Source: Luzula sylvatica
Lineage: Eukaryota; Streptophyta; Magnoliopsida; Poales; Juncaceae
Reading direction: 5' to 3'
Assembly (NCBI GenBank): GCA_946800325.1
Contig: OX326956.1
Span: 15,541,167 to 15,605,166, forward strand
DNA: 64,000 nucleotides
Below are positions 1 to 12,039 of this stretch, in pieces; the first letter of the stretch is position 1; each line of letters opens with the position of its first letter. The notes below the pieces were generated by a model. That model had not been told where the DNA came from, did not search any database, and was given only the letters and a program-made list of their open reading frames with translations. Position numbers and translations under genes: made by a program.

Positions 1-2659
1 AAATCCTTACATAATTATATCTCATTTGTTTCATTAGTTGTATTTTACTCTTTTGGAGATTTACGGTAAAAAAGAAAAATATATGATAAATAAAGAATAT
101 TTCAAGTAATAGATGATTAAAATTAAAATAATTAATATATATTGTATTTGATATTAGATACGAAGAAATTATATTTTTATCCATTGTGTTTGATGTATTT
201 TCTGTATTGAAAATATTACCAGATAGATTATAATAAGTAATTTAGGTGATTGACGTAATTATCAACTCCTCATAATCAATATCTTAAAAGTCATAATTAA
301 TCACCGACTAGTCTGAACTTCACAATCAGCCAACCCGACAATATCAAGTCAATTGTTCAAGATCGTGAACTGACTTTAATATGATATTGTCCGATTTTAG
401 ACTGTTTTGGCCAAGATCGTGAACTGACTTATTCAACATTAGTGAATACACAATTTTTATATTAATTATAGTGATACTGAGGTGAGGAGGGTTGGCCAAT
501 GCTGAGGGTAAATTCGATTCAGAGATGAAACAACATAACATTAGTAAAGTTAATTCCGTTATTTAGTTATTTTAATTTTAATTTGAATGTTTATTTGGTT
601 TATGTGTATTGTTTTTGTTTTTATTTTTCGATATTTAAATGTACTTAAATATGTTTTGTTATTGTTTTTGGAATTAAAATTGTGGTATTTGTGTTTTATA
701 TGGATTTTAGACTAGTTTAGATTGCATTTGAAGTTACGGTATTTAAATTTAAATGATTACTAATTAGCGATGTTAGTATTTCTTAATCGAAAAAATGATG
801 TTTGGACAAATTACATTTTTCGACTAATTTTCAACTAGTCTTCGATTAATCACCAATTTGTTGTCCTTTCCGACATGTTCTGATTTTCGACATTTATAAC
901 ATTGATAATAATAATAAATCGCCAAGATAACAAAATATATTTTTGTTTTAGGGTTAAAAAAATAAAAATGTGTCTCTAATTATTTCACTTTTTCCTTATT
1001 TTTTTCTTCTTTTGGATATCATCGAACACCTTATTTATTTTGAAACTATAAATTAACATAATCAATTAAGAAAAGTAAATTTCACATGCACAAAACACAC
1101 CCACGCAAGAATATTCTTACAATCTACGATTAAAAGAAAGGTAAATTTGACGATATTCGAATAAAACAATTCAAAATATTTGCAATTCTCAAACAATAAA
1201 TCATCAAGGAAGTAAAATGTAAAGAAAAATAATCCCTTATTTCATTTTTTTTTCTTAAATTTCATATTTCTCTTTTTTTTTACATAGCCGAATTTTGAAG
1301 CAAGAAGAATAGGCCTACAAAATATAGATTTGAGTTTTTTCTCTATTTCTGTTTTTATTTTCATTTATTTCTTTTTTATTTTATTTTTCTCTCTAAAAGA
1401 ATTATAGGTTGTTCGAATTCACAAAAAAAAACAAGTGAAGATGACGAAAGTGTACCAAAAGTTATTAGCTCAAGCGGTTGGGTATCCACTAAAACCTCAA
1501 AGATATTAAGAGTTTAAGACTCGGCAAAATCGATACTTTGAAAAATAAATAAAGGACAAAAAATTGACCTTATATTAGAAAAACTATCAAAACTGTTTTG
1601 CATGCTGAAAGGGTAAAATAGACTAAATAACTGATTGGATTGTTGGATTTTAAAATTACTTTGTTCAATAAACTACGATATTATTTCAAAATTATAGTAC
1701 ATATATGATATGATTTTATTTATATAATAATTATCTCTGATTCAGAGACTCGGACTTGATTATGGACCGATCATATATACAATTATTAAAAAAAAAATGT
1801 TCGTATAAATTATATAGTTCGATTTATAATTTCGAAGACTAAATTATAATCACGAAGATTATAACCATGTAGACTAAATTAATAACAAATTATTAAAGTG
1901 TGTTAATTTTATAAAAACAATTCCAGAAGAGCCGAACTCTCTAAAGACAGGTCACGCCAAAAATTAGGCAGATTAATGGTTCGAGTTTGGGTACACCTGG
2001 TGTTGTAGAAAAACCACAAAGATGAATTTTGGAGCGGACAAGTCATTGATAGAGAATCATATACACCGGTCTTAACTTGATTTTGATATGGGGGATGGGG
2101 GCTTCACCGCCCCCGCATACGGTATTAATATTGTTTGGTCAAATTTTACTTGCACCCCTACAAATCCTCAGAATTTCGTATACACCTTCTAAAACATGAA
2201 ACATCATAATTATTTCAAAGTCCCTATCTTTTCTCAAAATTGCGAGTTCGAGTTCAATTTTTTTTTTCCGTCCGACGATAATTCTTTTTGGACCACAATA
2301 CTTCTCATTCGATAGCAATACAATTAATTTTTTTTTAACATTATATTTGGTCGATAAAGTAATATATTTTGCAATGTATTGATTTATTTTATGATATTAT
2401 ATTACACAAAATATATATGATTGTATGTATGTTATAAGTTTTATATTTTACGTAAAATATTATTTTTTATTATTGTATCTAACGACTATATTAATATTTT
2501 AGTGTTTATTTATTTATATTAAATATAAATATATTGTTTTATTCGTTACTTGGCAAGGAATGAAAATAAATTTATGTTTCGAGGAATCTAAAATGTCGTG
2601 GTGTTTTTGATATTTTATTAAAAAACATGAGTTTACCGAAGAATCTTTGTTCAAATTAC
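1..2659. other. AT-rich intergenic DNA, no gene seen
   Basis: No convincing reading frame, RNA gene or complete mobile element is visible. There is a short direct repeat (CAAGATCGTGAACTGACTT) near 357-375 and again near 412-430. A small GC-rich hairpin lies near 2095-2125 (GGGGGC, then a short loop, then GCCCCC). The short open frame at 344-541 has no recognisable protein features. Confidence 0.6.
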
Positions 2660-2669
2660 GTTACTCCAA

Positions 2670-2835
2670 TTGTATGTGTGGACGAATGGTCCGGTTTAAT
2701 CCGAAATCGAATGTGTTGAATTCGATTTAATCCGGTTCAATTTTATTTGATTTGTTCGGTTAAAAAAATAATATTGTTCGGTTCGATTCGATTTAATTAT
2801 TTTAAAAAATAATAAAACCGAACCGATCAAATTAT
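2670..2835. mobile_element. Degenerate TTCGGT-rich hAT-MITE fragment
   Basis: This stretch is built from interspersed CGGTTCGATT, CCGGTTCAA and AACCGAACCG words. It resembles the TTCGGT-rich interior of the intact non-autonomous hAT element at 41757-42261. No terminal GGGGTGGGC inverted repeat or target-site duplication can be recognised here, so it is probably an old or truncated copy. Assignment rests on motif similarity alone. Confidence 0.45.
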
Positions 2836-2839
2836 AAGT

Positions 2840-3793
2840 CATTTTTCATTATTTCCTAATATGTGTTAATTTTAATTTTTTTTTGTTTTAACTAATCGCG
2901 TTACTAGTAAAATACGAATTTTATTTATTAACAGAGCATCTCTCAAGAAATTCAAAAAAGTTAGGTTTTTTTTATTTTTTGAAGAATTTTCCAATTTCAA
3001 ACTATGCTAGTTATTATCAATTACTATTTCCTCCAAAGCCAGCATTTCCTAGTTATGAATTATGATATAAGATAAAATAAAAAGTTTAAATAAACAAAAT
3101 AAATATATTATCCATATCGTGTTATCTGACAAGGTGGCCTCTCGAGTCTCGACAATGTTTTCAAATATGGACGAAAAAAATACGGGGCTTAACAAATAAT
3201 CTAAATTCAATAACAAGTTTTGGGTTGTCGATCATTTTCAAAAATACATTAATTGAGTCGTGGTTCATTGGGCTTTTACTTTAAGCTTGTTTAAAACTAT
3301 TAATACCCTTACTAATCTCTAAACCAACAAAACCCATTCTAGGGCCTCAAAACTATGATTTGTTGGGCTGAGTAGGATCGTAAGATTGAAATTCAAATAT
3401 AAAAGTTTTTAAGATATTTTGCATGATATGTTTGATTTGAGGGGACGAGAAATGTACACCATTTCTCTATTCAAATTTATTTTATTTGGGATGTCAATAT
3501 TAGCACAAATATATTTGCTTATTGTTTTTTCTTATTTTTTCGTTATTTTTATTCATTTTAAAAAATTCCATAAATTTATTTTAACATATGATAATTAAAA
3601 AATATAATTATCGTATGTTATAATTATATTATTTCAATATTCATTTATTTATTTATTTATTTATTTTATGAAAAATTAATAACAAATAATAATAAAATGG
3701 ACAACACGAAGAAGATCAACCATCCAATTTAACATGAACGGACCAAATTGTGTGATGACGTGCATGAATGTTAAGCCCAGAATTTTGTCGATT

Positions 3794-3832
<39 letters not shown>

Positions 3833-4770
3833 TGTATTGTGAAATACTGGGTATGTTCGATATCCAGTATTTGGTTTCCTGTATTTTGGTCCTAATATGA
3901 TAATGGGGAATTATATTTTTCTACCATATTTCAACGAAACGTCATTAGATTTTTAATTAACCCACTTCACTAACACGGTAACTAACAAAAAAATACATAA
4001 TTAAAACATTTTAAATATAAATTAGGTTAATCCGAATGATTTTTATCCGGGACACCATGTATACCCTCTATGATAATATCCCTATATCTTGTAATAAAGC
4101 ATCTCTTTGTTAATATAACTTTCTTAATCCGATCAATGCTAATTGTGCCTTTATTAGTAGAATTAATTAATTTAATTAGCGTGTCAATTATGACTTTTTA
4201 GTATCAATTCAGGTTTATTTATGCGGAAGTATTTATGCAAGATTGTCAACTCGGGTCCCTGCCGAGACCTCTGCCTCTCGATCCATCTTGCGAAATTCGT
4301 TGTTGGCCATGATTTTATTCTACAGGTAATGTATTCAAATAATTTTTATAAATTAATTTTTATAATTTCAGGGGTACAGATAGGCCATTTTCTTAATATA
4401 GTATCATTTACCTTATTCTCGAAACCAAAGATTAAATTACAAAATATGTACCGGTACTACTTTTGGGATTAATTCGGGTTAATTTCCAAAATATATACTG
4501 GACTAAATTGCAAAATATGTACCGGTACAGTACCAGTATGAGGTGGTACGAAGAGTGGCACGATGTTTTGCAACGAAATAAGAAATAAGAAATGGTAAAA
4601 TGTGAATTTTGAAGAATTAATTTAAGAAAAATATTAGTTTGGATTGATATGTGAGGCACCCAAGGTGTTCTACAATTTGTTTATGTGAAATATGTTTTCG
4701 TGGATCTTGTTATTTTTTTATGCAGTTTAGTTGTTCGACAATATGCTTATGAGAAACATGTTCATTCTCA
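2840..4770. other. AT-rich intergenic DNA with AAT microsatellite
   Basis: No gene is supported. A perfect (AAT)n microsatellite of about 12 units lies at about 3797-3832. The open frames at 4221-4472 (+) and 4432-4659 (-) have biased AT-derived compositions and no recognisable domain, so I do not call them genes. Confidence 0.6.
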
Positions 4771-4784
4771 AAGATGAATTAATT

Positions 4785-5002
4785 TTTTTTTTTGAGTAAA
4801 TTCGGAGAGGGCTCAAAATCCCTCTTTCAAACACAATCTCTTTTTTTTTTATTTTTTTTTTTATTACAAACCCGTAGACCACACACTCTATTCACTCATT
4901 TAACATTTAATCTATAATCCAGTGTCCCCGCCGGGAATCGAACCCCACACCTCTCGCTCCCTAGCCAAGAGGTGTGACCAACTAGACTAACTCTAGTTGG
5001 CT
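4785..5002 (-). mobile_element. tRNA-derived SINE with target-site duplications
   Basis: Read on the minus strand, the element starts near 5002 with a tRNA-like head. It has an A-box-like TTAGTCTAGTTGG and a perfect B box GGTTCGATTCC within GGGGTTCGATTCCCGGCG, the internal RNA polymerase III promoter. A tRNA-unrelated body with A-rich tracts follows, ending in a poly(A) run at the low-coordinate side (T run on the plus strand, about 4785-4793). Perfect 13-bp direct repeats AGATGAATTAATT flank it at 4772-4784 and 5003-5015, as expected for LINE-mediated retroposition. It is a non-coding, non-autonomous retroposon and does not fold as a complete tRNA. Confidence 0.85.
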
Positions 5003-5066
5003 AGATGAATTAATTAATATTGATGTCTTAATGGTTTAATACATTAATTAATTAGTATTCATTAAT

Positions 5067-7135
5067 TAAGGCATTTCACTAAAGAGGAAATCTTGGAAAC
5101 GATCAACAAAATAACAAAAGGAAAAGCGTCCGGCCCGGATGAAACCCAATATAATTCTTCAAAATAATTGGGAATACATTCAAACAGAGGTAATGAACTT
5201 AATAGAGGATTTTTAAAATCTCTGTCTTAACATAAATCCAATCAACATAGCAACAATAATGCTTATTCAGCCTCGTATGGAGGACTTCCGCCCCATTAGT
5301 ATTATGACTAGTATGTCTAAAATAATTTCTAAGGCACTAAGTCTACGTCTTTAACCGTACCTAAAGGATCTAATAAACATTAATCAATCGGCATTTATTC
5401 ATAAAATCGATCAATCATCGAAAAAAATTTAGTAGCTAGGGAAATACTACCCTCTCACCATAAAAAGAATATCTCGTAGGTTATGATCAAAATAGATTTT
5501 CGAAAAGCTTTTGACACCATCTCTCGAGACTTTCTTAAACACATCTTAACAATAAGAGGACTTTCAAATAAATGGATTCTTTGGATTACCTCATACTTAG
5601 CTTCTTGATCTTCTTGCATAAAAATTAACAGACAAATGGGCCCCTACTTTGTGCACAAGAAAGGATTATGCCAAGACGATCCCCTCTCCCTTATGCCATT
5701 CAATTTCGTAGTGGACTCCCTTCAAGCCATATTAGCAAACATCTCAATCCTTCTTAATGCACTCGTAGCAATGGGGCCAAGAACCCTTCAATATGCCGAC
5801 GATACATTGCTTTTTCTAGAAGCCTCCCCAAGAAATCTAAGAATTATCACACTAACTCTTAAATGCTTCTCCGGTATATCGGGTTTACAAATTAATTGGT
5901 CAAAATCTAGTTTACTCCCTATTGCGATCGCATCACGTTACCATCAAACAATCCAACTAATTCTAGGTGGCCAAAATAAGAGTTACCGGTTTCATATCTA
6001 GGCCTCCCACTTAGCACTTGGAAGCCTCCGAGGATAATTATTCCAACCGTTACTTCTTAAAGTACAACAAAAACTTGTGTCTTGGAAAGGAAAACTTCTC
6101 TCGGTTGGAGAATGACTTACACTTTGCAAGTCGGTCCTTAATGCGATTCCACTCCATTTCATGCAAGTTTTCAAGCTTCCGTGTTGGGTTATCAAACAAT
6201 TAGAAAGGTTTACTAGGAGTTTTCTTTGTGAAGACAATAGTCGGAAGGACATTGTTTGATGAACTCGGACAAAGTTTGCCTTAGCAAATTTTATGGGGGT
6301 CTTGGCCTCACAAATTTACAAACACAAAACAGCTTCTCTTCTGCTAAATGATTATGGAAATTCGACAAGAAACCTAATGGAATATGGGCTTAAAACAATT
6401 AAGGAATTACGCAATTTCCAAAACACCAACTAACTATCCAGAGGGAAAGCCTTTTCCATGAAAGATCTTCGTAAACTCTTGGATTTTTATGGGATGTCCA
6501 CCTTTCTCTGTACTGATGGCATCCCATGGAAATGGAATAGTTCGGGTATTTTTTCGGTGGCATCGGCATATAAAATTCTGAGGAACCCCGGAGTTATGTA
6601 GGATGGAGCCAAAAACTTTGGAAATTCAAAACCCCTTCAAAGGTTAATTTTTTTACTTGACTTGCTCTACGTAACCGTGTTTTAACGGCATATAATTTAA
6701 ACAAGAGAGGATGGCCAAATTCGACCCATTGCCCAAATCGTCGAGGACTTGATCTAGAAACCATTCAACATCTTTTACTGAATTGTACATTCGCTAGGAA
6801 AATATGGGCGATTGTACATAATCGACTATCCCGATCACCTAATATCCTTTTGGGAAGAGAATAGAAGCAAATGCCATCCGAACTCACACAAAATATGGGA
6901 CTCAATTTTCACACAATCCATATCGAACATATGGAAACAAAAAAATTCTAAAGATATTCCAAGGTTACAGAAGATACAATCTCAGGGACAAGGATGCTTT
7001 AACATGGAGATTGGGTTACTTACAAAATAGTAGATTATAGGCCAACTATCATCGAATACTAACCCATTCTAATTAAAACTTTTACCATTAATGAAAAATC
7101 CGAACTTTGCGTTTGCAAAGCTCGATAAAAAAAAA
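5067..7135 (+). pseudogene. 5'-truncated, decayed LINE (L1-type reverse transcriptase ORF2 remnant)
   Basis: Plus-strand translation in shifting frames gives the plant LINE reverse transcriptase in order. Near 5125 is a KGKASGPDE-like start of the RT domain. Near 5280 is a DFRPISI block, and near 5490 a DFRKAFD-like block broken by frameshifts. A longer open stretch at 5636-6001 contains KKGLCQDDPLS and YADDTLLF, the latter being the catalytic YxDD box. Near 6640-6810 is a zf-RVT-like tail (NKRGWPNSTHCP, then HLLLNCTFARKIW). Many stops and frameshifts make it non-functional. The 3' end has a TTTGCAAAGCTCGATA motif and an A9 tail. A 14-bp target-site duplication, TAGTA[T/C]TCATTAAT, lies at 5053-5066 and 7136-7149 with one mismatch. 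The missing 5' portion (endonuclease and ORF1) is typical 5' truncation. Confidence 0.9.
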
Positions 7136-7149
7136 TAGTACTCATTAAT

Positions 7150-10091
7150 AATTTGTGTCGCAATTTTCGTTTACATTAGTTTTATTTCGTACTAGTGTCG
7201 CATTAAACGAGAATCATATCTATGATAGTTTGCTAGTTAAATTTTGTTTGCGATGCTTGTGCAAGTTGAATTTTATTTTAAGTGTTTTTTTATTATTATA
7301 TTTTAGTTAATATTTTACTAATTCAAACATTGAAATGCCATGATAGTATTTGTGTGATAAATTTAATAAAGAACCAATAAACAAATTGAATTTATATACA
7401 AACTTGAAAAATCATGTACTTCAACCAAGAATCGAACAAATGATATTTTTGTTTACATGTATTTGAAATACAATAAAATAAACAACTCACGTTGTTAAAT
7501 ACATGTATCATCGAATACATGTATTTGATATATTCACGTGTATCAAAATACCTCAAACGAAACATAACATATAAATAACTTATAGTATTATTATTATTGT
7601 TACTGTTACTGTTATTATTTATTATTTATTATTATTATTATTAGTAGTAGTAGTAATAGTAGCAGCAGCACCAGCAGCAGTAGTAGTACCACAAAAATAA
7701 TAAAAATCAATAGTTATTATTGTTATTTTTCAAAATGCATTAAACAAAAAAAAAATGTCATACAGCTTGAGAAACACAACAAAAAGAAGAAAAAAATAAA
7801 TAAAAAATAACTTGCTCTCTCAGAAATTATAGGAGCTAACATTTTAGAAGGAAGAACCATAAAAATCAAAATAGAAACTAAGATTTGGCATTGTTATACT
7901 ATCAGATGAGTTAGTAAGAATGAGGAAGAACCAATATTATCACATAAAATATGAAATTAAGAATGACTACTAGATTTGGTATTATTACTACAAATCATGC
8001 AAATGTGATATATCCAACTGTACCCGTACAGTGGCATTGAAAGGCTGCCTCTGTATATTGTATTTCTGGTACAAAATAATATGAAATAATTCTTTTAAAT
8101 CACTTCCATTGATTTTACACAATTACAGCCATAAAATTAAAAAATTCACAATTTAGCACAGTTATTAAAATGTTCACATATTTACAATGTACGAGGTCAA
8201 ATTGCCACTATGCTTAACCAAACAACGATAACATATTTACCATAAACAACATTTCATTTTGGGAGATGGAATTTACTTCGATTTAAGAACACAGTATTTT
8301 AGATTTGACCATTATTGCGGCAATAATAGATTTGAAAAATAAAAATAAAAATTTTGTAAGTTTGCAAGTAGGGCAACACAATTTTTCCTGAAAGATACTC
8401 TTCAATACAGAGTGGTCCGCGCAAATCAGTACATGTCTACGCGGAATACTAGCACTAAGCTGACTGGTTACGCGTAGGACCGCATGAACTGGTTAATCAA
8501 TATGTGTTTTGGCAGATCAGGGCCATAAACAATGTGTCCTATCAGATATTTTCAATAAAATCATTATTGATTGTGAAATTACATTTCCAATTTAGAGATA
8601 ATATACTGATTTTTTTTTCAGACAAAATTGGAGCTCGTTTTCGAATTGATCTTACCCCTTTCAAGTTTTCAGAGTTTTAATCGTCTAATTTAAAATTACG
8701 TATATGAGATTATGATTATGATAAATATTTAAAAGTTTACAACAATCTCATTTTTTTCATTTTGATCTGAATCCATCAGAGCTATAATAAGAGTAGCGAT
8801 ACACCGTCAATTAAATTCTCCACTAATCACGAATTTCGTTACAATTCGTAGGAAAGACGAACGGCTCCTTCTTCTTCTTTATGTTTTGTAGTTTTGGGAC
8901 CCAAGCGCGAAAGGCGAAGTTGCAGAGTAATAAAATTGAAGAAATAATGACTTAGATCAAACAATTTTCTGTACATATTTGTATAATGTCGTGCGTATTG
9001 ATTATTTATAGTAATTATAACGTTAACAAAAAATAATTTAGATTTTACCTCGGTTTGGTTAAACCCGATCTTCAAAGGTTAATCATCGCACAAAAACTTT
9101 CCTCGCTCAATCACAAGAGTGGTCCTCAAAAATAAAAAATAAAAAAATTTCGTTAGTGGGATTTATGATTTCATATTTAAGAATATAATGTGTTGATTTA
9201 TAGGTTTTAGTGTTCCGCGTAACACGAATGCGGACGTGATGTTCCTCGTTCTTGCATCATCAATGCTTTCGCAATTTGTGATTACTCGTGTTTTTTCCTA
9301 ATCAACTTTCTGTCGACTAAGATTGAGAGCGATGCTTGCATTGGTCGGATGTTTGCGTTCGTTTATTTTAAAATTGCGCCACATCTAAAACTGTGTTTCG
9401 TGTCGTGCCGTCATTCCATTAAATTCCTATAAAATTGGAAAACAAGGGCTAGTTTGGTATCATTGCCGTTTCCTATCAAGAAACAAAAAATAAAAAACGT
9501 TTTTGAATAATTAATTCAGTTTTCATTTTTATTGTTTTAAATAGCAAAAAGAAAACAAGATTTTGAAAATGAGAAAAAATGTATTCTTGTTTTTCATTTT
9601 TGCAAATCAAATTCATAGCTTCAACATACACTGGATATCGAAAGGAAAAAATCAAGTTATATAACTGATATCGAAGATGACATATTAATATTAAAAATGT
9701 TATCTCGACAAAAAAAAAATTATACGGTCATCCTAAAACACAACACTAATAATTAAACATTAAATTTATATGTTCGCATTATCAACACTGGAAATAATAT
9801 GACAATAATAAAAATGATATATCAATACTGAAAACGATATATTTACATTGATGAAAATAATAAATTAACTCTGAAATTATTTGAAGTATCATACATACAA
9901 AAAAAATTACCATATTACCATATAAATACTCCTATTTCATTCCAACCCAGTATTTTAATTATAATTTCTAAATTATTTTAAGTATGCCAACCAAACAATT
10001 AAGTAACATATTCAAATATTCAAATTTGTAACTGGACACAACATTTGAAAGACACAATTGGCCACATAGAGGAATCCACAGAAAATGGATA
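7150..10091. other. AT-rich intergenic DNA
   Basis: No gene is supported. It contains a compound trinucleotide microsatellite (7585-7690) and an imperfect GC-rich hairpin near 8410-8483 (GGTCCGCGC against GCGTAGGACC). A small minus-strand open frame at 8839-9075 ends in a charged tail; I do not recognise it and it has no conserved neighbour, so I leave it uncalled. Confidence 0.55.
7585..7690. repeat. Compound trinucleotide microsatellite
   Basis: Runs of ATT/TTA units grade into GTT/ACT, then TAG, then CAG units and TAG again, all within about 105 bp. It lies in non-coding DNA. Confidence 0.85.
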
Positions 10092-10113
10092 CATATATAT
10101 ATATATATATATA
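10092..10113. repeat. (AT)n microsatellite
   Basis: About 11 AT units lie just upstream, on the plus strand, of a CT- and C-rich segment that contains three G-boxes. Confidence 0.85.
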
Positions 10114-10166
10114 TTCTGGTTTCTTTGTTTATGCTTCATCTATCGTCATCAACGGGCGGCCCCTGT

Positions 10167-10248
10167 CACGTGACCATAATTTTGATTTCACCTTTTTCCC
10201 CTGACAAAGGTTTCAGCCTCCCACTGGCGCATCTCACGTGGTCACGTG
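10167..10248. promoter_or_regulatory. Cluster of three G-box (CACGTG) sites
   Basis: Perfect CACGTG palindromes occur at 10167-10172, 10235-10240 and 10243-10248, the last two only 2 bp apart. G-boxes bind bZIP and bHLH factors in plants. The cluster lies about 400 bp beyond the 3' end of the minus-strand GATA coding region. It could be a 3' enhancer or a promoter for an unrecognised plus-strand transcript. The sites are certain; the function is inference. Confidence 0.5.
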
Positions 10249-10629
10249 CCTCCCCACTCCTCTCCTTTCCCTATCCATCTCCATTATTGCATCCCCAACC
10301 TCCAACCCTTCTATCTTCTCCAATTCAATTCAATCACAATTCACAATGCCATTGCCATGCCCCACGATTAAATTCAATTCAATTCAATCATCATCATCAT
10401 ATTTTTCTCATGTTTAAACTTTAAACACTACATTATTAGGCACGAAATATCGAAGAACAGGAAAATTCTTGATCGTTTGATCCTTACAAATTACACCAAA
10501 TTTATGCAGACACGAAAATTCCAAACAGAAAATTAATATAGAAGAAGAATAAGAACAATTAACAAGAAAGAAAGAAAGAAAGAAATGAACAACTCAATAA
10601 TTCTAAACAACAAAGACACGAGGAGAAGA

Positions 10630-11750
10630 TTAACAAATGCCGTAATCATGATACATCAACTCCGGTTTGACGACGGGGGAACCCGCGGGAGCTCCGGGAT
10701 TCTCGCGGTGACGGACGACCATGACGTCCTTTTGACGGCGAAGCTCCATGACCTTACGGTGCGAATTCGAGTGCTGAGTCAGCACGAAGGTGGGACTCGC
10801 CGCCGGTCTGTACTCCGGCATTAGCCGTCCCGATTTGAATCTCACACCGCACGCATTACAAAGCGTCTTCGGACCCAACGGTCCGGTTCTCCATTGCGGC
10901 GTCTTTTCCGACGCGCAATGCGTGCATCTCCTTACGCCTCCGTCGAGGCCCATGTCGGTACAACCGTTAGTACCGTTAGGAACGATTCCTGATTTTTTAC
11001 CTCGGTTGATCGAATTGCCCTTGCAGGGTTTGGAGGGGAAATCCGAAGAAGACGAAGATGAGGACGGAGATGATTGAGGATGCGGAAGTAGAGAGTGCCA
11101 AGCTGCCGTGGCAATGGCGGTGGCACGGGACCTCTTGCTGCGGGCTCCGCGCCCGGCCGAACCGGAGGAATTTTGATCCATGTTTAGATGGCCCGAATGA
11201 TCGTTGTTCGGGTTGGCATAGTGCGACATGTTCGGCGCCATCGGCATGTCCGAGTACGAATCGTCCACGAATTTCGATAGCCATTCTAGTTCGGCAGCCT
11301 CCTCGCTCTGCAAAATTCGATGAATTTACTACATTAGCAACGGAAAAACTAAAATGGCGAAAACTCGTAAGAGAGACTTACAGGAACGTAAAATTCGTTG
11401 GTGAAAGAGTCGTGGTAAGAATGGCCGAGATCGGAGGAAGAAACCGAGTTTCTCGCACTCGCAGGTTGAGAATGAGATTGGTCGCCGCCTTGAAGCATAA
11501 TTCGATGGTTGCCCTCGTTGTGCATGGTAGCCGAGCCGGAAGGAAACAAATCCTGAGCATTCGCATTCGCATTGGAGAAGTCGAGGAGTTCGTCGACGCG
11601 AAGAGACTCGTTATTGTTCGAAGGAATCCCGTAGAGATACGCGGGATTCGTGTTCGAAATGTTCGAATACGAGCTGTTAATTCCAATTCCCATTCCCATT
11701 CCCATGCCGTAGTGATCCATCGTCATTTGCATTTCCCATTGGTGTGCCAT
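10630..11750 (-). CDS. GATA-type zinc-finger transcription factor (plant class A, GATA9/GATA12-like)
   Basis: Nuclear DNA-binding regulator that recognises GATA motifs. Two exons on the minus strand: exon 1 at 11750-11382 (123 codons, phase 0) and exon 2 at 11307-10630. They are separated by a 74-nt intron with a consensus GTAAGT donor and TTTTGCAG acceptor. The spliced product is 348 residues. The start ATG has an excellent plant context (AACAATGGC) and is the first in-frame ATG. Features in order: a Met/Gly-rich N terminus; [11 protein letters not shown] near 51-61; the family motif spanning the intron junction (YVP then [17 protein letters not shown]); a basic stretch ARSKRSRA near 178-185, a likely nuclear localisation signal; a serine run; and one C-X2-C-X18-C-X2-C finger with Cys 251, 254, 273 and 276, followed by [19 protein letters not shown] and [15 protein letters not shown]. 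All four zinc ligands are intact and length is normal for class A. The DELLDFSN and AELEWLS motifs favour the GATA9/12 branch, but orthology is not proven. Confidence 0.95.
11308..11381 (-). other. Intron of the GATA gene (74 nt)
   Basis: On the minus strand the exon 1 codon CCT is followed by GTAAGT, and the intron ends in TTTTGCAG before the exon 2 codon AGC. Splicing joins the two open frames in phase 0 and rebuilds the class-A motif across the junction. The intron is AT-rich and compact. Confidence 0.93.
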
Positions 11751-12023
11751 TGTTGAGGTGAGCTTTATCTTCTTGAAGTGGAAGTGGAAGTGAAGTGATG
11801 GAGAAGGAAGGTGAGGAGGAGAAATAGTGAGTGAGGGTAGGGGGTTTTTAATCACACGCTTAGTAATGGAGTAAAATCATAATGTTAATGTGGAATGTAG
11901 AAAACGGGAGAGGGGTTAATGAAGGTTAATTAAGGAGTAAAAAGGGAGGTGAATTGAGGGGGAGGGGATGAAAACAAGAACAACGTGACCCATGCAATGT
12001 ATCCATACCAGTCCCCATTCTTC

Positions 12024-12033
12024 TCTTTATAAT
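12024..12033 (-). promoter_or_regulatory. Candidate TATA box of the GATA gene
   Basis: The minus strand reads GATTATAAAGAG here, about 275 nt upstream of the start codon. This implies a 5' leader of roughly 240 nt, which is rich in purine/pyrimidine tracts (GGTGAGGAGGAG on the plus strand). It is the best TATA match close upstream; no transcript evidence is available. Confidence 0.4.
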
Positions 12034-12039
12034 CGCTTT

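Noticed and set aside
4920..4985. Possible tRNA gene (B box GGTTCGATTCC)
   Set aside because: It cannot form a full cloverleaf, and it sits inside a TSD-flanked, poly(A)-tailed SINE.
10125..10424. 99-codon plus-strand frame downstream of the (AT)n repeat
   Set aside because: Composition follows CT/CA-rich DNA and Gln/His/Ser runs; no domain, no splice continuation.
11058..11756. Long plus-strand open frame (232 codons) opposite the GATA gene
   Set aside because: It is the antisense shadow of the two GATA exons and runs across their intron; its Arg-rich, low-information sequence has no domain.
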